Below are positions 37,966-46,039 of a DNA stretch of 64,000 nucleotides, piece after piece. The notes beneath the pieces are model-generated. The model searched no databases and was not told the DNA's origin. It worked only from the letters and a program-made list of their open reading frames with translations. The stretch is taken from assembly GCF_000284295.1 (NCBI RefSeq), contig NC_017093.1, positions 1,922,001 to 1,986,000 of the forward strand, read 5' to 3'. The stretch comes from Actinoplanes missouriensis 431 (GTDB taxonomy: Bacteria; Actinomycetota; Actinomycetes; Mycobacteriales; Micromonosporaceae). The position numbers and the translations under genes are program-made. Position 1 is the first letter of the stretch. Each line of letters opens with the position of its first letter.

Positions 37966-38499
37966 ATGGGTAATCCGCTGCGACGGCGTTCCGACCGCAT
38001 CGAAAGTCTGATGATCTTCACTCTGGTCATGCTGTTCCTGGCCGCCGCGCCCGGGCTCGGCTGGTGGGCCGGACGGTCCCACTACCTCGCCGGCGTCCGC
38101 GCCGAGAAATGGGAGCAGACCCATGTCTTCGCGGTGATGGCCGAACTGGTCAGCGAGCCCACCAGCCAGACCGGCACACCCGTGCCGCGCACCGCGCAGG
38201 CCCGCTGGACCGCGCCCGACGGCACACCGCGGACCGGCCTGCTGCCGGTCGAACTGGAGAGCCGGCTCGGCGACCGTACCCCGGTGTGGGTGGACGACCG
38301 GGGGAACCTGCGCGACCCGCCGCTGGACCGCAGCCCGATGGTGCACGCCGTGCTGGTCACCGGCGCGGTGGTGCTCGGCCTGGCCGCGCTTCTCGGCGGC
38401 CTCGGCAAAGCCGGCCGGGTGCTGCTCGACCGGCAACGGGCCCGGGCCTGGCAGCGCGAATGGCTCGAGGTCGGCCCGCGCTGGACCACCAGACGATAG
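37966..38499 (+). CDS. Rv1733c-like membrane protein
   Basis: 177 residues with one N-terminal and one C-terminal helix around an extracytoplasmic domain. NPLRRRSDRIESLMIF, ARWTAPDGTPRTGLLPVE, TPVWVDDRGNLRDPP and a final basic tail follow the layout of Mycobacterium tuberculosis Rv1733c (NPLxRxxDRxE, WxxxDGxxRxGxxxV, GxxxxxWVDxxGxLxxxP), a DosR dormancy-regulon antigen. Similarity was recalled, not computed. Function is unknown in both. There is no ribosome site before ATG 37966. The MFS pump gene follows after 12 nt. Confidence 0.75.
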   Translation: MGNPLRRRSDRIESLMIFTLVMLFLAAAPGLGWWAGRSHYLAGVRAEKWEQTHVFAVMAELVSEPTSQTGTPVPRTAQARWTAPDGTPRTGLLPVELESRLGDRTPVWVDDRGNLRDPPLDRSPMVHAVLVTGAVVLGLAALLGGLGKAGRVLLDRQRARAWQREWLEVGPRWTTRR

Positions 38500-38511
38500 G
38501 AGCGTCGTTCG

Positions 38512-39996
38512 ATGGCACGATTCCCGGCACAACTGCGTCAGGCGTTGACCGCGTTCGCGCTGGCCCAGTTCATCTGCAGCTTCGCCGGCTCGAACATGAA
38601 CGTGATGATCACCGACATCGGCGACGACCTGAACACCACGGTTCAGGGCGTGCAGCTGGCCATCACGCTGTTCCTGCTGGTGATGGCCGCGCTGATGATC
38701 CCCGGCGGCAAGCTGACCGACCGGCTGGGCCGCAAGTGGTGCCTGATCGCCGGACTGCTGCTCTTCGGCACCGGCGCGCTGCTCAGCTCGCTCGCCCAGA
38801 ACCTCCCCCTGCTGATCATCGGGTATTCGATCTTCGAGGGGGTGGGCACCGCGCTGCTGATCCCGCCGGTCTACATCCTCACCACGCTGCTGTTCACCGG
38901 CGTCGCCGCCAGGGCCCGGGCGTTCGGCCTGATCAGCGCGATGGGCGGGGTTGGCGCGGTGACCGGCCCGCTGATCGGCGGCTTCGTCGCCTCGGTCATC
39001 CACTGGCGGGCCGCGTTCGTGCTGCAGGCCCTGATCTGCCTGCTGATCGTCCTGCTCAGCCGCAAGGCCGTGACGGATCCACTGCCGGCCGACACGTCCA
39101 AGCCCTTCGACACCGGCGGCGCGGTGCTCTCCGCGCTCGGCCTCATCCTGATCGTCAACGGCATCCTGCTGGCCGACAACAACGTCCTCGCCATGATCGC
39201 TCTGCTGGCTGCCGGGGCGCTCGTCCTGACCTGGTTCTTCCTTTCGGTACGGGCCAAGGAACGCTCCGGCCGGGAACCGCTGCTCTCCACCGCGCTGTTC
39301 CGCAACCGCACCTCCAACCTGGGCCTGGTCACCCAGAACACCCAGTGGCTCATGGTGATGGGCTCCTCCTTCGTGATCTCGACATACCTCCAGGTGGTCC
39401 GCGGGTACAACGCGATCGAGACCGGCGCGGTCTTCACGGCCACGACCGTCGGCGTGCTGATCTCCTCGCTCAGCGCGGAACGGATGGCCCGGCTCCGCCC
39501 CCAGCGAACCCTCATCATGGGCGGCTTCCTGATCACGATCGCCGGCATCGCGCTGCTGCTCGCGGCGGGTGGCACGGCGGGCAGCGTGTGGGGAATGGTT
39601 CCCGGGCTCTTCGTGATCGGCCTCGGCCTGGGCGGGATGCTGACCCCGTCGGTGAACGTGGTGCAGTCCGCCTTCCCGGAGCGGCTCCAGGGAGAGATCT
39701 CCGGCTTGTCACGGAGCGTGTCCAATCTGGGGTCGTCGCTGGGGGCGGCCCTGACCGGAACGATCCTCGTCGCGGGGGTGGACGGGGCGGCGCCGGGGCG
39801 AGCGTACCTGTGGGCGATGTGCTCGGTCGCCGTCGCCGGGGTGATAGGCCTGGTCGCAGCGTCGTTCCTGCCCCGCACCGCCCCGGCGAAGCAGCCTCCG
39901 ACTCCCGGCCCGACCCCCGAACCGGCCCCCGAAGCGGGCGCTGACCCGACCCCTGACCTGGGGGCTGACCCGACCGCCGAGCCGCGCCGCGCTTGA
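38512..39996 (+). CDS. MFS drug-efflux-type transporter, DHA2-like (14 helices)
   Basis: 494 residues. N-terminal QFICSFAGSNMNVMITDIGD, motif A GGKLTDRLGRKWCLIAG between helices 2 and 3, and motif C GGVGAVTGPLIGG in helix 5 identify a proton-driven exporter of the 14-helix DHA2 group. The C-terminal tail is a long Pro/Asp/Thr repeat region (PGPTPEPAPEAGADPTPDLG). The substrate is unknown. ATG 38512 has TAGGAG upstream. It is probably co-transcribed with the Rv1733c-like gene. Confidence 0.88.
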   Translation: MARFPAQLRQALTAFALAQFICSFAGSNMNVMITDIGDDLNTTVQGVQLAITLFLLVMAALMIPGGKLTDRLGRKWCLIAGLLLFGTGALLSSLAQNLPLLIIGYSIFEGVGTALLIPPVYILTTLLFTGVAARARAFGLISAMGGVGAVTGPLIGGFVASVIHWRAAFVLQALICLLIVLLSRKAVTDPLPADTSKPFDTGGAVLSALGLILIVNGILLADNNVLAMIALLAAGALVLTWFFLSVRAKERSGREPLLSTALFRNRTSNLGLVTQNTQWLMVMGSSFVISTYLQVVRGYNAIETGAVFTATTVGVLISSLSAERMARLRPQRTLIMGGFLITIAGIALLLAAGGTAGSVWGMVPGLFVIGLGLGGMLTPSVNVVQSAFPERLQGEISGLSRSVSNLGSSLGAALTGTILVAGVDGAAPGRAYLWAMCSVAVAGVIGLVAASFLPRTAPAKQPPTPGPTPEPAPEAGADPTPDLGADPTAEPRRA

Positions 39997-40028
39997 GCCG
40001 GCCCCCGACCCGCACCGAGCCGACTCGC

Positions 40029-40107
40029 GCGCGGAGCCGCACCGAACCTCCCACCTGGGCGCGGAGCCACACCGAACCTCCCACCTGGGCGCGCAGCCGC
40101 GCCGCTA
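40029..40107 (+). repeat. Tandem 30-bp repeat downstream of MFS gene
   Basis: Two near-identical 30-bp units (40029-40058 and 40059-40088, one base different) beginning GCGCGGAGCC and ending TCCCACCTGG, plus a partial third unit. Non-coding on present evidence. Confidence 0.8.
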
Positions 40108-40138
40108 CGAGCCGCCAGCCGCGCCAAGCCGCCGGGTG

Positions 40139-40175
40139 ACACTGTGGACCGGCCGGACCGGCTGGCTCACAGTGT
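40139..40175. repeat. Imperfect hairpin element, copy A
   Basis: ACACTGTGGACCGGCC / GGCTGGCTCACAGTGT around loop GGACC, followed by TGTCC. Resembles the hairpins at 40195-40242 and 62402-62444. Confidence 0.55.
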
Positions 40176-40194
40176 TGTCCGGACACGCCGGCGA

Positions 40195-40242
40195 CAGCAC
40201 TGCTAACCAGCTCGTCTCGCCCGGGGCTGGTCAGCAGTGCTG
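40195..40242. repeat. Imperfect hairpin element, copy B
   Basis: Arms CAGCACTGCTAACCAGC and GCTGGTCAGCAGTGCTG, 17 bp with one mismatch, 14-nt loop. Shares its arm sequence with the element at 62402-62444. It may end transcription of the MFS or YihY genes. The rest of 39997-40387 holds no supported gene. Confidence 0.65.
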
Positions 40243-40387
40243 CCGGCCGTCCGTTTTGTCCGCGCTGAGCGCCGGCCGGCCTTCGGCGTTTCCAAGATCT
40301 GCGAGCCGGGGCCACAGGACACCGACGCAACCCTCGGCGAACCCGGTTCGTGGCAATGAGCGCGCCTGAAGTGCACACGCCGCGGGG

Positions 40388-41299
40388 TCAGGAGGGTGGG
40401 GTGGTCCACGTGTGGACCACCCGGTCTCCCGGGACCCGCTCCTGCTCGCGCGCCAGCAACGCCATCGCCCGCCCGTCGGCAGGCGTCGGCCGTCCGGTGT
40501 CCAGGGCCCGCGGCCACAATCGGGCATGCCGCACCACCGCGATCTCGGCGGCGAGCACGAGCACGTTGCTCACCACGTACAGCAGTGTGAAGGCACCGGC
40601 CACCGTGGCGAAGGCGCCGTAGACCCGCCCCGCCCGCCGTACCAGCTCAGGCAGCACCGACGCGCCCAGATCGAGCATCGCGGTCACGGCGAGGGCGCCG
40701 ATCGCCGCGGCCGGGCAGAGTTGCGTGACCGGCGCCGGGCGGACCAGCAGGAGTTTCGCCACCAGCAGGAGCATCAGGAAGGCGGCGAGGCAGGAGCCGA
40801 TCAGGGCAGCGGCCGGGGAGAGCCAGGCAGCGGCGGCCATGGCGAACAGGCCGGCCAGGATGACCAGCAGGCCGGCGAGGACCCGGAGGTAGCGGGAGAT
40901 CATCCCGCGGTCGCGGAACGGGACTCCGGCGAGGTGGTTCAGGGTCTCGTAGGCGGAGAACACCACGCCGGTCCCGGAGAAGAGCAGCCCGATCACGCCG
41001 GCGACAAGCGCGACCGACGACTGCGACATCTCCGCGATGCCGGCTTCGATGCCGGGTTGCAGGGCCGGCGGGACGAGCGCGGCCACCAGCTCCTGCCGCA
41101 TCTCGGGCCGGCGGGCCAGCACCTGGCTCACGATCGCCACCCCGAGCAGCAGCGTCGGGAAGAGACTGAGGAACCCGTAGTAGGTGATCAGGGCGGCCTC
41201 CCGGGCGCCCCGATCGTCGAGGTACTTGCGGATCACCGCCCAGCCGAAGCCGAGGACGGTGTGCCGCCGTTGCAGATCGTCGAGGCGGCGAAGGATCAC
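40388..41299 (-). CDS. YihY/BrkB-like membrane protein (copy 2)
   Basis: 303 residues. Classic YihY features: an amphipathic N-terminal region (LDDLQRRHTVLGFGWAVIRK), REAALITYYGFLSLFPTLLL, VALVAGVIGLLFSGTGVVFS and six helices in all, ending with YVVSNVLVLAAEIAVV. It is closer to the family consensus than the copy at 31570. Function unknown. GTG 41299 overlaps the DUF7144 stop by 4 nt. It is last of a three-gene operon with a lipoprotein and DUF7144 copy 3. Confidence 0.88.
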   Translation of the reverse strand: MILRRLDDLQRRHTVLGFGWAVIRKYLDDRGAREAALITYYGFLSLFPTLLLGVAIVSQVLARRPEMRQELVAALVPPALQPGIEAGIAEMSQSSVALVAGVIGLLFSGTGVVFSAYETLNHLAGVPFRDRGMISRYLRVLAGLLVILAGLFAMAAAAWLSPAAALIGSCLAAFLMLLLVAKLLLVRPAPVTQLCPAAAIGALAVTAMLDLGASVLPELVRRAGRVYGAFATVAGAFTLLYVVSNVLVLAAEIAVVRHARLWPRALDTGRPTPADGRAMALLAREQERVPGDRVVHTWTTPPS

Positions 41300-41709
41300 T
41301 TCCCCTGCGCGTCCGCCACCTCGGCGCCGTGCCTCGCCACCGCCCACATCACCAGGACGGCCAGCACCAGCCCGATGCCCGACCAGATCGGATGCGCGGC
41401 GAGGAACAGGAAGTTGACGACGGCGCTGAGCAGCGCCAGCTGGAACGCCAGGATCCGGGCCCAGAGCCGGCCCAGGAACAGCGCGGCTCCGGTGATCACG
41501 GCGAGCGCGCCGATGGCCATGTGCACCCAGGCCAGTGCGGTCAGGGAGATCGGCAGGATCAGGTGGGAGCGGGTGCCGGCCAGCACCTCGGGGTCGGCCA
41601 GCGCCACCGATCCGACGAACAGGTGCACGCTGCCGAGCAGGACCATCATGATGCCGCCGAAGAGGACCAGGGCGACCCAGCCGGTGGCGCGGCTCTCCTC
41701 GACTTCCAT
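41296..41709 (-). CDS. DUF7144-type four-helix membrane protein (copy 3 of 4)
   Basis: 137 residues. RATGWVALVLFGGIMMVLLG, SVALADPEVLAGTRSHLILP, LAWVHMAIGALAVITGAALF, GRLWARILAFQLALL and the C-terminal RHGAEV align with the other copies, but WGW is replaced by LAW and the first loop differs, making it the most divergent of the four. Both ends overlap neighbours (TGATG at 41709, GTGA at 41299), so translation is coupled to the lipoprotein and YihY genes. Confidence 0.8.
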   Translation of the reverse strand: MEVEESRATGWVALVLFGGIMMVLLGSVHLFVGSVALADPEVLAGTRSHLILPISLTALAWVHMAIGALAVITGAALFLGRLWARILAFQLALLSAVVNFLFLAAHPIWSGIGLVLAVLVMWAVARHGAEVADAQGK

Positions 41710-42125
41710 CAGCAGCTCCCCGAGATCGCTTGGCGCAGGGCCCGGGCGCTGTCACCGACCGCGGTGATCGCGCTGCGCACGGCGGAGAACGTGGTGGCGC
41801 CCGGATCGGCCCGCGCGCTGTCCACACTGGCGGAGAGCTGGTCGACGGTGGTGCGCAGCTGGTCGGCCTGCGGCTTGAACTGCGCCTGCGCGTCGAGGAC
41901 GAGCTGGTTGAGCTGTTCGAGGAGCTCGGTGACGTACGGGCGGACCGCCGCCAGCCCGTTCTCCGAGACGTTGGCGTTGCGGATCTGGGTGACCGTGTTC
42001 TGCACGGTCGCGAAGCTCTCGCACACGGCCGGGGCGTTCGCCTCGGCGCCGGAGCCGGCACAGCCGCCGGTGCCGAGGACGGCCGCCGCCAGGATCGCGG
42101 TGAGTATCCCGGGATTACGTGTCAT
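41709..42125 (-). CDS. Small lipoprotein
   Basis: 138 residues. The signal peptide ends in the lipobox LGTGGC, so the mature protein is lipid-anchored on the outer face of the membrane from Cys22. The rest is a helical coiled-coil-like domain (VQNTVTQIRNANVSENGLAA, ELLEQLNQLVLDAQAQF) with a C-terminal Cys (ISGSC) and another Cys near the mature N-terminus. Function unknown. ATG 42125 has no clear ribosome site and lies 35 nt from a perfect regulon box, suggesting a leaderless mRNA. Confidence 0.75.
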   Translation of the reverse strand: MTRNPGILTAILAAAVLGTGGCAGSGAEANAPAVCESFATVQNTVTQIRNANVSENGLAAVRPYVTELLEQLNQLVLDAQAQFKPQADQLRTTVDQLSASVDSARADPGATTFSAVRSAITAVGDSARALRQAISGSC

Positions 42126-42160
42126 ACCGCCGAGGATGCCGCCGTGTGTTCCCGGTTACT

Positions 42161-42177
42161 TCACCCCGGCCGGATGA
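42161..42177 (-). promoter_or_regulatory. Regulon box (perfect), upstream of lipoprotein operon
   Basis: Read toward the gene it is TCATCC-ggccg-GGGTGA. -10-like CATCCT lies at -13 to -8 of ATG 42125; gap 35 nt. Confidence 0.7.
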
Positions 42178-42220
42178 AGGCCACAGCGCGCCGTAGGAAG
42201 GTCACCGTGCGGTAGGAAGG

Positions 42221-43564
42221 TCACCGCGCCGGCTGAGGACCCGCTTCGGAGGAGGACCGGCCGAAGGCCAGGTGACGCAGCCGGGCCCAGTCCAGCTCGG
42301 GCGGGGGCGGCGGAACACCGGGACGGTTGCGGGGCACGCGTACCCGCAGGGCGCCGGGCCGGATCTCGCAGCGCACCGGGGTCGGCAGCACTACTGATTC
42401 GCCGTCGATCCCGACCGGCACGGCCGGCCCGTCGGCGTCGATCACCACCTCGCCGGTGTTGCGGACGGTGAGCGAGCGGGCCCGCCCGCGCCCGCTGATC
42501 AGCCCGGCGGCGTCGGCGGCGTTGCGCACGGTCACGGCCAGGACGCCGAGGACGCCGCCGTCGAGCCGGTGGCGGCGGCCCAGCCCGGCGATGTCGTCGG
42601 CCGCGTACGGGTTGTTGCTGACCAGCACGGCCTGCGGCCCGGTCACGGTGGCGCCGTCCACGGTGAGCCGGAGCCGGTCGCCGGCGCCGGCCAGCGCCCG
42701 TGGCAGCAGGTCCAGCGTGGTCCCGATCTTGTCGTCCCGGTAGGCCGGACTCTGCACGATGGACGCGTAGGCGCCGAACGACGCGTTGTTCACGAACGTC
42801 CGGTCGCCGATCAGGCCCAGGTCGATCCGCAGTTCGACGCCGTCGGTGAGCGCGTCCAGGCAGGCCGCCGGATCCTCCCGGTCGAGCCCCAGGTCCAGCG
42901 CGAAGTGGTTGCGGGTGCCCGCGGAGATCACCAGGAACGGTACGCCGTGCTCCGCCGCGATCCCCGCGACCAGGGCCTGGGTGCCGTCGCCGCCGGCCAC
43001 GCCGAGCAGATCGGCGCCGTCGCGCACCGCCTGCCGGGCCACCTCGGCCACGTCCACCGCTGGTCCGTCCAGCAGGAAGACCTGCGCGCCGAGCGCGCGG
43101 GCCCGCTCGGCCAGGCGGTGCCGTTCCACCTTTCCGCCACCCGAGCGAGGATTCATGATCAGGTACGGGCGGAGCGGCGCCGGCGTCTCGGCCGGGCCCG
43201 GTTCGCCGTCCCCGGGGGGCGGCAACGCCAATGCCCGCCGCCCGGCCGTCACCGCCGCCGTCCACAGCAGACCGAAGACCACCACCACCCAGATCAGGTT
43301 CGCCCGCGCGAAGAGCACCGCGACCACCAGCGGCGCGAGCACCACGACCACCCCGGCGAGCCAGCGCAGCACTCCGCGATGGGTGAGGAACCACCAGGCG
43401 GCGGCGAGCGCGACGACCGTGCCGATGACGGCGACCAGGATCAGCAACAGGCTCGCTCGCACGCCGGCGACCGCGAGCACGAGCAGGACGGCCGCCGCGG
43501 CGGCGAGGAACGCGAGGCGGGCCAGCCGGCGCTGGGCCGGGGCGACGGGGTCGGCGAGCTGCAT
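42221..43564 (-). CDS. Diacylglycerol kinase-like protein with N-terminal membrane domain
   Basis: 447 residues. About four helices (residues 15-110) precede a DAGK catalytic domain: YLIMNPRSGGGKVERHRLAE (phosphate loop), GVAGGDGTQALVAGI (GGDGT motif), SAGTRNHFALDLGL and a C-terminal beta-sandwich ending near VPVGIDGESVVLPT. The family phosphorylates diacylglycerol, sphingoid or related lipids with ATP. The membrane fusion suggests a lipid substrate in the inner leaflet. ATG 43564 lies 34 nt from a regulon box; GAGG sits about 8 nt upstream. Confidence 0.87.
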   Translation of the reverse strand: MQLADPVAPAQRRLARLAFLAAAAAVLLVLAVAGVRASLLLILVAVIGTVVALAAAWWFLTHRGVLRWLAGVVVVLAPLVVAVLFARANLIWVVVVFGLLWTAAVTAGRRALALPPPGDGEPGPAETPAPLRPYLIMNPRSGGGKVERHRLAERARALGAQVFLLDGPAVDVAEVARQAVRDGADLLGVAGGDGTQALVAGIAAEHGVPFLVISAGTRNHFALDLGLDREDPAACLDALTDGVELRIDLGLIGDRTFVNNASFGAYASIVQSPAYRDDKIGTTLDLLPRALAGAGDRLRLTVDGATVTGPQAVLVSNNPYAADDIAGLGRRHRLDGGVLGVLAVTVRNAADAAGLISGRGRARSLTVRNTGEVVIDADGPAVPVGIDGESVVLPTPVRCEIRPGALRVRVPRNRPGVPPPPPELDWARLRHLAFGRSSSEAGPQPAR

Positions 43565-43598
43565 GACGCCAGCCTCGTGCGGCCGCCCCGCCCCGGCC

Positions 43599-43615
43599 TC
43601 ATTCCGGCGGGATGA
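43599..43615 (-). promoter_or_regulatory. Regulon box (one mismatch), upstream of DAGK-like gene
   Basis: Read toward the gene it is TCATCC-cgccg-GAATGA. -10-like GAGGCT lies at -12 to -7 of ATG 43564; gap 34 nt. Confidence 0.6.
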
Positions 43616-43677
43616 GGTGCGGCCGGGCGCTCCCGGTGGATCGTCGGCCTCTGATCCGCGACCGGCGGGCGGTGGCC

Positions 43678-43694
43678 TCATCCGTGCGGGGTGA
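43678..43694 (+). promoter_or_regulatory. Regulon box (perfect), upstream of PPK2 operon
   Basis: TCATCC-gtgcg-GGGTGA, identical to the box at 34420. -10-like CAGGCT starts 23 nt downstream; 57 nt to ATG 43752, which has GAGGAGG. Confidence 0.7.
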
Positions 43695-43751
43695 CGCGCG
43701 GTCACGTGAAGCGGAACAGGCTGTGACCATCGGCGAAACGAGGAGGACCGG

Positions 43752-44531
43752 ATGGGTCAGAGGGCTGAACGTGGGCTGCGTCCTTGGCAGGTGGAACTGC
43801 TGAAGCTGCAGGCGCACCTCGAGGCCGAGAACCTCCGGATGATCGTCCTCTTCGAGGGGCGGGACGCGGCCGGCAAGGGCGGCGCGATCCGGCGGGTCAC
43901 CCGGTTCATGAACGAGAAGCATTACCGGGTCGTCGCGCTCGGGCGGCCGACCGAGGAGCAGCGCTCGCAGTGGTACCTGCAGCGGTACGTGGCGCAGTTC
44001 CCGGCCGGCGGCGAGATCGTCCTGTTCGACCGCAGCTGGTACAACCGCGCGATGGTCGAGCGGGTCTTCGGCTTCTGCAGCGCGAAGGAGTACCGCGACT
44101 TCCTGCTCGGGGTCACCGGGTTCGAGAAGGACCTGGTCCGGCAGGGCACGGTTCTGCTCAAGCTCTACTACAGCGTGACGCGGGAGGTGCAGGCCGCCCG
44201 CTTCGAGCGCCGCCGCACCGACCCGCTGCGGCAGTGGAAGCTCAGCGAGATCGACCTGCAGGCCCAGGACCGCTGGGACGACTTCACCACGCACAAGTAC
44301 GAGATGCTCAAGCGGACCGGCACCCGGGCGGCCCCCTGGCTGATCGTCCGCTCCAACGACAAGGAGCGTGCCCGTCTCAACACCATGAAGGTCATCCTCA
44401 ACGCGGTCGACTACAAGGGACGCGACCGGGAGCTGGACTTCACCCCGGATCCGGAGATCGTGGTGCCCGGCATCGAGGAGATCGCGCTGATGGAAGCCGA
44501 GCGCAGGAACAGCGGCAAGTTCACCGGTTGA
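43752..44531 (+). CDS. ppk2: Polyphosphate kinase 2 (PPK2)
   Basis: 259 residues, single-domain class I PPK2 size. Walker A FEGRDAAGKGG, Walker B-type FDRSWYNRAMVE and lid region ERRRTDPLRQWKLSEID are intact. It transfers phosphate between polyphosphate and nucleoside diphosphates, typically making GTP or ATP from polyphosphate. Cytoplasmic. It is first gene of an operon with the RVxG small protein and a K+ channel. ATG 43752 has GAGGAGG with 5-nt spacing. Perfect regulon box upstream. Confidence 0.93.
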   Translation: MGQRAERGLRPWQVELLKLQAHLEAENLRMIVLFEGRDAAGKGGAIRRVTRFMNEKHYRVVALGRPTEEQRSQWYLQRYVAQFPAGGEIVLFDRSWYNRAMVERVFGFCSAKEYRDFLLGVTGFEKDLVRQGTVLLKLYYSVTREVQAARFERRRTDPLRQWKLSEIDLQAQDRWDDFTTHKYEMLKRTGTRAAPWLIVRSNDKERARLNTMKVILNAVDYKGRDRELDFTPDPEIVVPGIEEIALMEAERRNSGKFTG

Positions 44532-44559
44532 GCAGTCCGGCGAAGGGAGGGGGCAGCTC

Positions 44560-44802
44560 ATGCCCGATGCGACATACCAGGTGCGGGTCTCCGGGGTGAT
44601 CCCCGAGGAGGTCCTCGCGGAGTTACGCGATCTGAGAGTGAGTGTGGAGCCGCCCGAGACGGTGCTGCACGGCTCACTGCCGGATCAGTCGGCGGTGGTG
44701 GGCCTGATCTCCCGGATCCACGGGCTGGGGCTGCGGCTCATCGAGGTGCGCCGGCTCCCCGCGGACGAGGATCCGGACGCGCCACCGGGCACGTTGCGGT
44801 AA
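44560..44802 (+). CDS. Small conserved protein, RVxG family (copy 2 of 2)
   Basis: 80 residues. TYQVRVSGVIPEEVLAELRD, VSVEPPETVLHGSLPDQS and ISRIHGLGLRLIEVRRLP match the protein at 18338-18613 in spacing. Predicted alternating strands and helices in an ACT- or BON-like small fold; function unknown. ATG 44560 has GGAGGG about 9 nt upstream. It lies between ppk2 and the K+ channel gene, 28 nt after the former and 9 nt before the latter. Confidence 0.72.
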   Translation: MPDATYQVRVSGVIPEEVLAELRDLRVSVEPPETVLHGSLPDQSAVVGLISRIHGLGLRLIEVRRLPADEDPDAPPGTLR

Positions 44803-44811
44803 GGAGCGGCG

Positions 44812-45513
44812 TTGAGGAACCCTCCGGCGCGCGGCGGGTACGGCGCCGTGCTGGTGATGATCCTGGCGACCTACGTGCTGGCGCTCCTCGCCGGGAACCG
44901 GTGGATGGTGGCGCTGCTGCTCTTCGTGCAGAGCTTCACGGTGTGGCACGTGCTGCGGGTCGCCGGCGCCCGGGCTGGTTTCCGGCGGGCCGCCGCGCTG
45001 GTCTTCCTGCTCGCGCTGGTCACGGCGGTGCTCAACGTGTTCGCCGAGCAGTCTCCGCTGATCGGCTGGACGTTCTCGGCGGCCAGCGCCCTCTACCTGC
45101 TGGCGCCCTATCCGATCGTCCGGCATCTCGGCCGCCGCGATCGGGTCGACCAGCAGACCGTGATGGGGGCGCTCGCCGCGTACCTGTTGATCGGAATGTC
45201 CTTCGGGTTCGCCTACGAGTGCCTCGCCGCTCTGCAGCCCGGCCCGCTCTTCGGCGCCGAGGGCGACCCCGATCTCTCTCAGGCGCTCTTCTTCAGCTTC
45301 GTCACGATGACCACCACCGGGTACGGGGATCTGGTCCCGGCCGGCAATCCGGCGCAGAGCATCGCGGTGCTCGAAGCGCTGATCGGCCAGCTCTTCCTCG
45401 TCACGGCGGTGGCGAAGGTGGTGGAGAACTGGCGGCCCCGGAACTGGCGTGAGGCGGACGCCGGAAAACGTTCATTCACCGGGGATGACGTGCCGGGAAC
45501 CGGCTCGCCATGA
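44812..45513 (+). CDS. Two-pore-segment potassium channel-like protein
   Basis: 233 residues. It has about six hydrophobic segments: four N-terminal helices, then a pore unit with filter MTTTGYGDLVP (TxxTGYGD-type K+ signature) between GALAAYLLIGMSFGFAYECL and the inner helix SIAVLEALIGQLFLVTAVAK. A short cytoplasmic tail lacks RCK/TrkA domains. TTG 44812 is the likely start, with AAGGAG 5 nt upstream. Last gene of the ppk2 operon; a regulon box for the next operon lies in its final codons. Confidence 0.85.
   Translation: MRNPPARGGYGAVLVMILATYVLALLAGNRWMVALLLFVQSFTVWHVLRVAGARAGFRRAAALVFLLALVTAVLNVFAEQSPLIGWTFSAASALYLLAPYPIVRHLGRRDRVDQQTVMGALAAYLLIGMSFGFAYECLAALQPGPLFGAEGDPDLSQALFFSFVTMTTTGYGDLVPAGNPAQSIAVLEALIGQLFLVTAVAKVVENWRPRNWREADAGKRSFTGDDVPGTGSP
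45472..45488 (+). promoter_or_regulatory. Regulon box (one mismatch), upstream of 45547
   Basis: TCATTC-accgg-GGATGA inside the end of the K+ channel gene. -10-like GAGCAT starts 24 nt downstream; 58 nt to GTG 45547. Confidence 0.6.
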
Positions 45514-45546
45514 GCATGTTCCACGAGTGCTGACCGAGGAGTGCCC

Positions 45547-46023
45547 GTGCTGTTCGCTCTGATCCTTCTCCTGTTGCTCCTCACGGCCGTGGCGTTCGGC
45601 CGGGAACGGCGCGCCCGGCGGGCCTTCGTCGACGGCGGCGCGTTCGCCTGCCGGGTACGCGCGTGCGGGCCCCCGCCGTCCGGCTGGCGCCGCCTGCGTC
45701 CGCGCTGGTCACGGCGGCTCCTGGCGCACTGGGCCGGTGAGGCGCTGGTGGTCCGGCGCGGCCCGGTCCTGCATCGGATCGTCCGGCTGCCGGCGCGGGC
45801 CGCCGTGAGCGGCGTCCACCACCTGTCCCGGTCGGATGCCCGGCGGTGCGGCTCGCGCTCGATCGCGGTGCGGCTGCGGCTCGCCGACGGTGCCCTGATC
45901 GAGGTGACGACGGGCCGGGCGGAGCGCATCGACCTGGTCGGGCCGTATCTGGCCGCGGCCGTCAACGACCTGCCACGCGCGCCGGTCCGGCGGCCCGACG
46001 CCTGGCCGAACAGTGATGTCTGA
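45547..46023 (+). CDS. DUF2550-like single-pass membrane protein
   Basis: 158 residues. One N-terminal helix (LFALILLLLLLTAVAFG), then a basic cytoplasmic domain: FACRVRACGPPPSGWRRLRP, EALVVRRGPVLHRIVRLPA, and a beta-rich end ADGALIEVTTGRAERIDLV. The layout (helix, F-x-C-x-hydrophobic strand, G-W, then a PH-like beta domain) resembles DUF2550; this is a tentative match. GTG 45547 is preferred over GTG 45541 because GAGGAG then has 6-nt spacing. First of a three-gene operon. Confidence 0.62.
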   Translation: MLFALILLLLLLTAVAFGRERRARRAFVDGGAFACRVRACGPPPSGWRRLRPRWSRRLLAHWAGEALVVRRGPVLHRIVRLPARAAVSGVHHLSRSDARRCGSRSIAVRLRLADGALIEVTTGRAERIDLVGPYLAAAVNDLPRAPVRRPDAWPNSDV

Positions 46024-46039
46024 CCGAAAGGAGCACCGG

